From Pelargonium cotyledonis (taxonomy: Eukaryota > Streptophyta > Magnoliopsida > Geraniales > Geraniaceae): a stretch of DNA of 22,514 bases. How positions within the stretch are numbered: position 1 is the stretch's first letter; every line of letters begins with the position of its first letter. The notes beneath the pieces were generated by a model. It was not told the DNA's origin, did not search any database, and saw only the letters and a list, made by a program, of their open reading frames with translations. Where the stretch lies: contig JAYMTA010000995.1 of assembly GCA_036897625.1 (NCBI GenBank), forward strand, positions 1 to 22,514, given 5' to 3'. The position numbers and the translations under genes were made by a program. Shown piece after piece: positions 21,033 to 22,514 of the stretch.

Positions 21033-22514
21033 TCAGAAGCTAGAGAAGCCCTTTGGAGTAGGCAAAGGCAACAATCTGCTGATAAGCCCGTAACTTGTAG
21101 GAGACTCTGTTTCCGAATTGCATGTATTGCTCACTTTGTCATACAGAATAATGTAGTTCGAGCTACTCACGTTCCTGAAGTAGCAGAATTTGCCGTCACA
21201 TTTGTATACTTCTTGGGTACTCCCTAATCCGCTGACCACCAGATCATTCTCTACGACCATAGTACCTTGTCCAGTCTGCAAATTTTTGAGAGAGCTCATT
21301 GAGAAACTAGAATCAACCCCCTTGAATTTGTTCTCATTGAATCCCAACGTAAGATCTGTCACATACAAATAAGTTCCATTTCCTTGATCCAAGTAGTCAG
21401 AGTACAAGAAAAGAGTAAAATTTTTGTCAGATTCCATCGAGTGGACAGTAGAGGCCGGAACTCTGGCATTAACGGAGTCATTGAAAAGGATGGTCTGATT
21501 CAAAATCTGCAGATCCCCATCTTTCCCCATCAGCATTGAGTTACTGTACTTGAAGCCTTGATTTGATTTGGTCATAATTTTCCCATGAGAGGAGTTAACC
21601 CATCCCGTGGATGATATAGACCTGACTGCAGTTGTTTCAAAAGTTCCATTTAAACCCGAGAAATTCAATACCTGAGTATCATCGCAAAAACTATCATGGC
21701 TCACAAGCCTCCCACTAGTCTTGGTGCTCTTATCATCCAACCAAAGATGCAAGTTAGCATCAATATACCAAACATTCAATGCATTCGTGACACTAAACCC
21801 GAGCTTATGGCTCTTCCCATCCAATATCCTCCCGAGAAATGGTGTAATTTCGATGTCATAAGTAGGGAGGTCGAATGATCCAATACCAGTAATGGGTCTC
21901 CAAAGGAGAGGATTGATGCCTCCAGTGTAAATCACAGTGAAGGGCCAAATAGCACCAACAACCTCCCCATCCAAACTAACCAAAACCTCCCGGAACGGCC
22001 CGTTTCCGGGAGTGTCTGTGAGGTTGTTTGCAGCAATGTACTCATTGGGAACATTGGCATACCAAAACTCATCATTCTCATGAAACGAAATGTAAACCTC
22101 CAACACAGCCCTATACACATTTGGGGGAATTTTGAATTCCTTCAAACATAAACTCGTCGAATTTACAATTTCGAACCAGTACCCATCATTCAATGGCGGA
22201 TTTCTGGAAATGGGCAAGATCAGATTCGCCACGGGACCGTCTCCGGTGACCGGATTTTCACCGGCATTGACCTTAGCAGGATAAAAATGAACCGAAATGT
22301 TGACATGATAAACCCCAGTGTATGTGCTATCAACAATGTTACCAAGATAAACAGCAAGTGTCTGGTTTTTCATGAGCAGCGAGTAGTACCTGGTAATGTC
22401 CTTCTTGACCGTCCAGACAATCCCATTAGCTCTGGGCTCCGCCGTGCAGCTCCGGAGAAGCTCGGCGCCGCCCAGACAGACCCCGGAAATGCGGTCGGAA
22501 TGCGCGCCATTGCC
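21033..22514 (-). CDS. Peptide-N4-(N-acetyl-beta-glucosaminyl)asparagine amidase A (PNGase A), 5'-partial
   Basis: Secretory-pathway enzyme that cleaves the bond between Asn and N-glycans on glycoproteins and glycopeptides; the almond enzyme is the family's reference (established knowledge). The frame is open from the window edge through 493 codons to TGA at 21033-21035, without introns. At the edge it reads DRISGV and then LGGAELLRSCTAEP and NGIVWTVKKDITRYYSLL, which belongs to the N-terminal catalytic region of the family. Later parts include PVTGDGPVANLILPISRN, YRAVLEVYISFHENDEFWY, YTGGINPLLWRPITGIGSFD and KLGFSVTNALNVWYIDANLH. The sequence holds a dozen or so N-x-S/T sequons, consistent with a heavily glycosylated secreted protein. 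A Cys stands in GVCLGG where I would expect Trp in relatives (TGG to TGT), a minor oddity from memory. The signal peptide and roughly the first 100 residues lie outside the window. The ATG at 22371-22373 is internal, not the true start. Confidence 0.93.
   Translation of the reverse strand, partial: GNGAHSDRISGVCLGGAELLRSCTAEPRANGIVWTVKKDITRYYSLLMKNQTLAVYLGNIVDSTYTGVYHVNISVHFYPAKVNAGENPVTGDGPVANLILPISRNPPLNDGYWFEIVNSTSLCLKEFKIPPNVYRAVLEVYISFHENDEFWYANVPNEYIAANNLTDTPGNGPFREVLVSLDGEVVGAIWPFTVIYTGGINPLLWRPITGIGSFDLPTYDIEITPFLGRILDGKSHKLGFSVTNALNVWYIDANLHLWLDDKSTKTSGRLVSHDSFCDDTQVLNFSGLNGTFETTAVRSISSTGWVNSSHGKIMTKSNQGFKYSNSMLMGKDGDLQILNQTILFNDSVNARVPASTVHSMESDKNFTLFLYSDYLDQGNGTYLYVTDLTLGFNENKFKGVDSSFSMSSLKNLQTGQGTMVVENDLVVSGLGSTQEVYKCDGKFCYFRNVSSSNYIILYDKVSNTCNSETESPTSYGLISRLLPLPTPKGFSSF

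Overview
This window looks like nuclear DNA from a dicot plant. Genes are split by short AT-rich introns with GT..AG ends and T-rich acceptors. The gene set is plant-typical: a plant-type PRMT1, a class I small heat-shock protein, a CC-NB-LRR resistance-gene relative, a plant peptide-N-glycanase A and a LINE relic. The NLR type and the PNGase A family fit a woody dicot such as a Rosaceae species, but that is an impression, not a proof.

Layout. (1) 1-2313, plus strand: the last seven exons of a PRMT1-type arginine methyltransferase, whose 5' part lies outside the window. (2) 2818-4991, minus strand: a complete seven-exon gene for a secreted or ER saposin-like (MSAP/canopy-like, DUF3456-type) protein, convergent with PRMT1. 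(3) 5040-7070: promoter-like sequence (TATA palindrome, site II, telo-box), then a degenerate 3' fragment of a PNGase A gene on the minus strand, then unclassified AT-rich DNA. (4) 7070-7854, plus strand: an intact class I small HSP gene with a textbook heat-shock promoter. (5) 7855-11876: gene-poor DNA with an antisense LINE reverse-transcriptase relic and several small direct and inverted repeats. (6) 11877-20322, plus strand: a large multi-exon CC-NB-LRR gene whose NB-ARC motifs are recognisable but whose frame is broken many times. It ends in an unusual Cys-repeat, acidic and coiled-coil C-terminal extension. (7) About 20300-20467, minus strand: the tail of a phytocyanin-like gene abutting and overlapping the NLR 3' end. 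(8) 21033 to the window end, minus strand: a PNGase A gene, open to the window edge.

The genes do not form an operon or an obvious pathway; they are independent plant loci. The common thread is local duplication and decay. A PNGase A fragment lies about 15 kb from its intact relative. A copy of an exon tail lies in the following intron in both PRMT1 and the NLR. One whole LRR exon plus its intron is duplicated within the NLR. I found no convincing evidence of a new biological system. The best candidates for follow-up are the NLR C-terminal extension and the damaged NLR itself, which may be a pseudogene or may partly reflect sequence errors.
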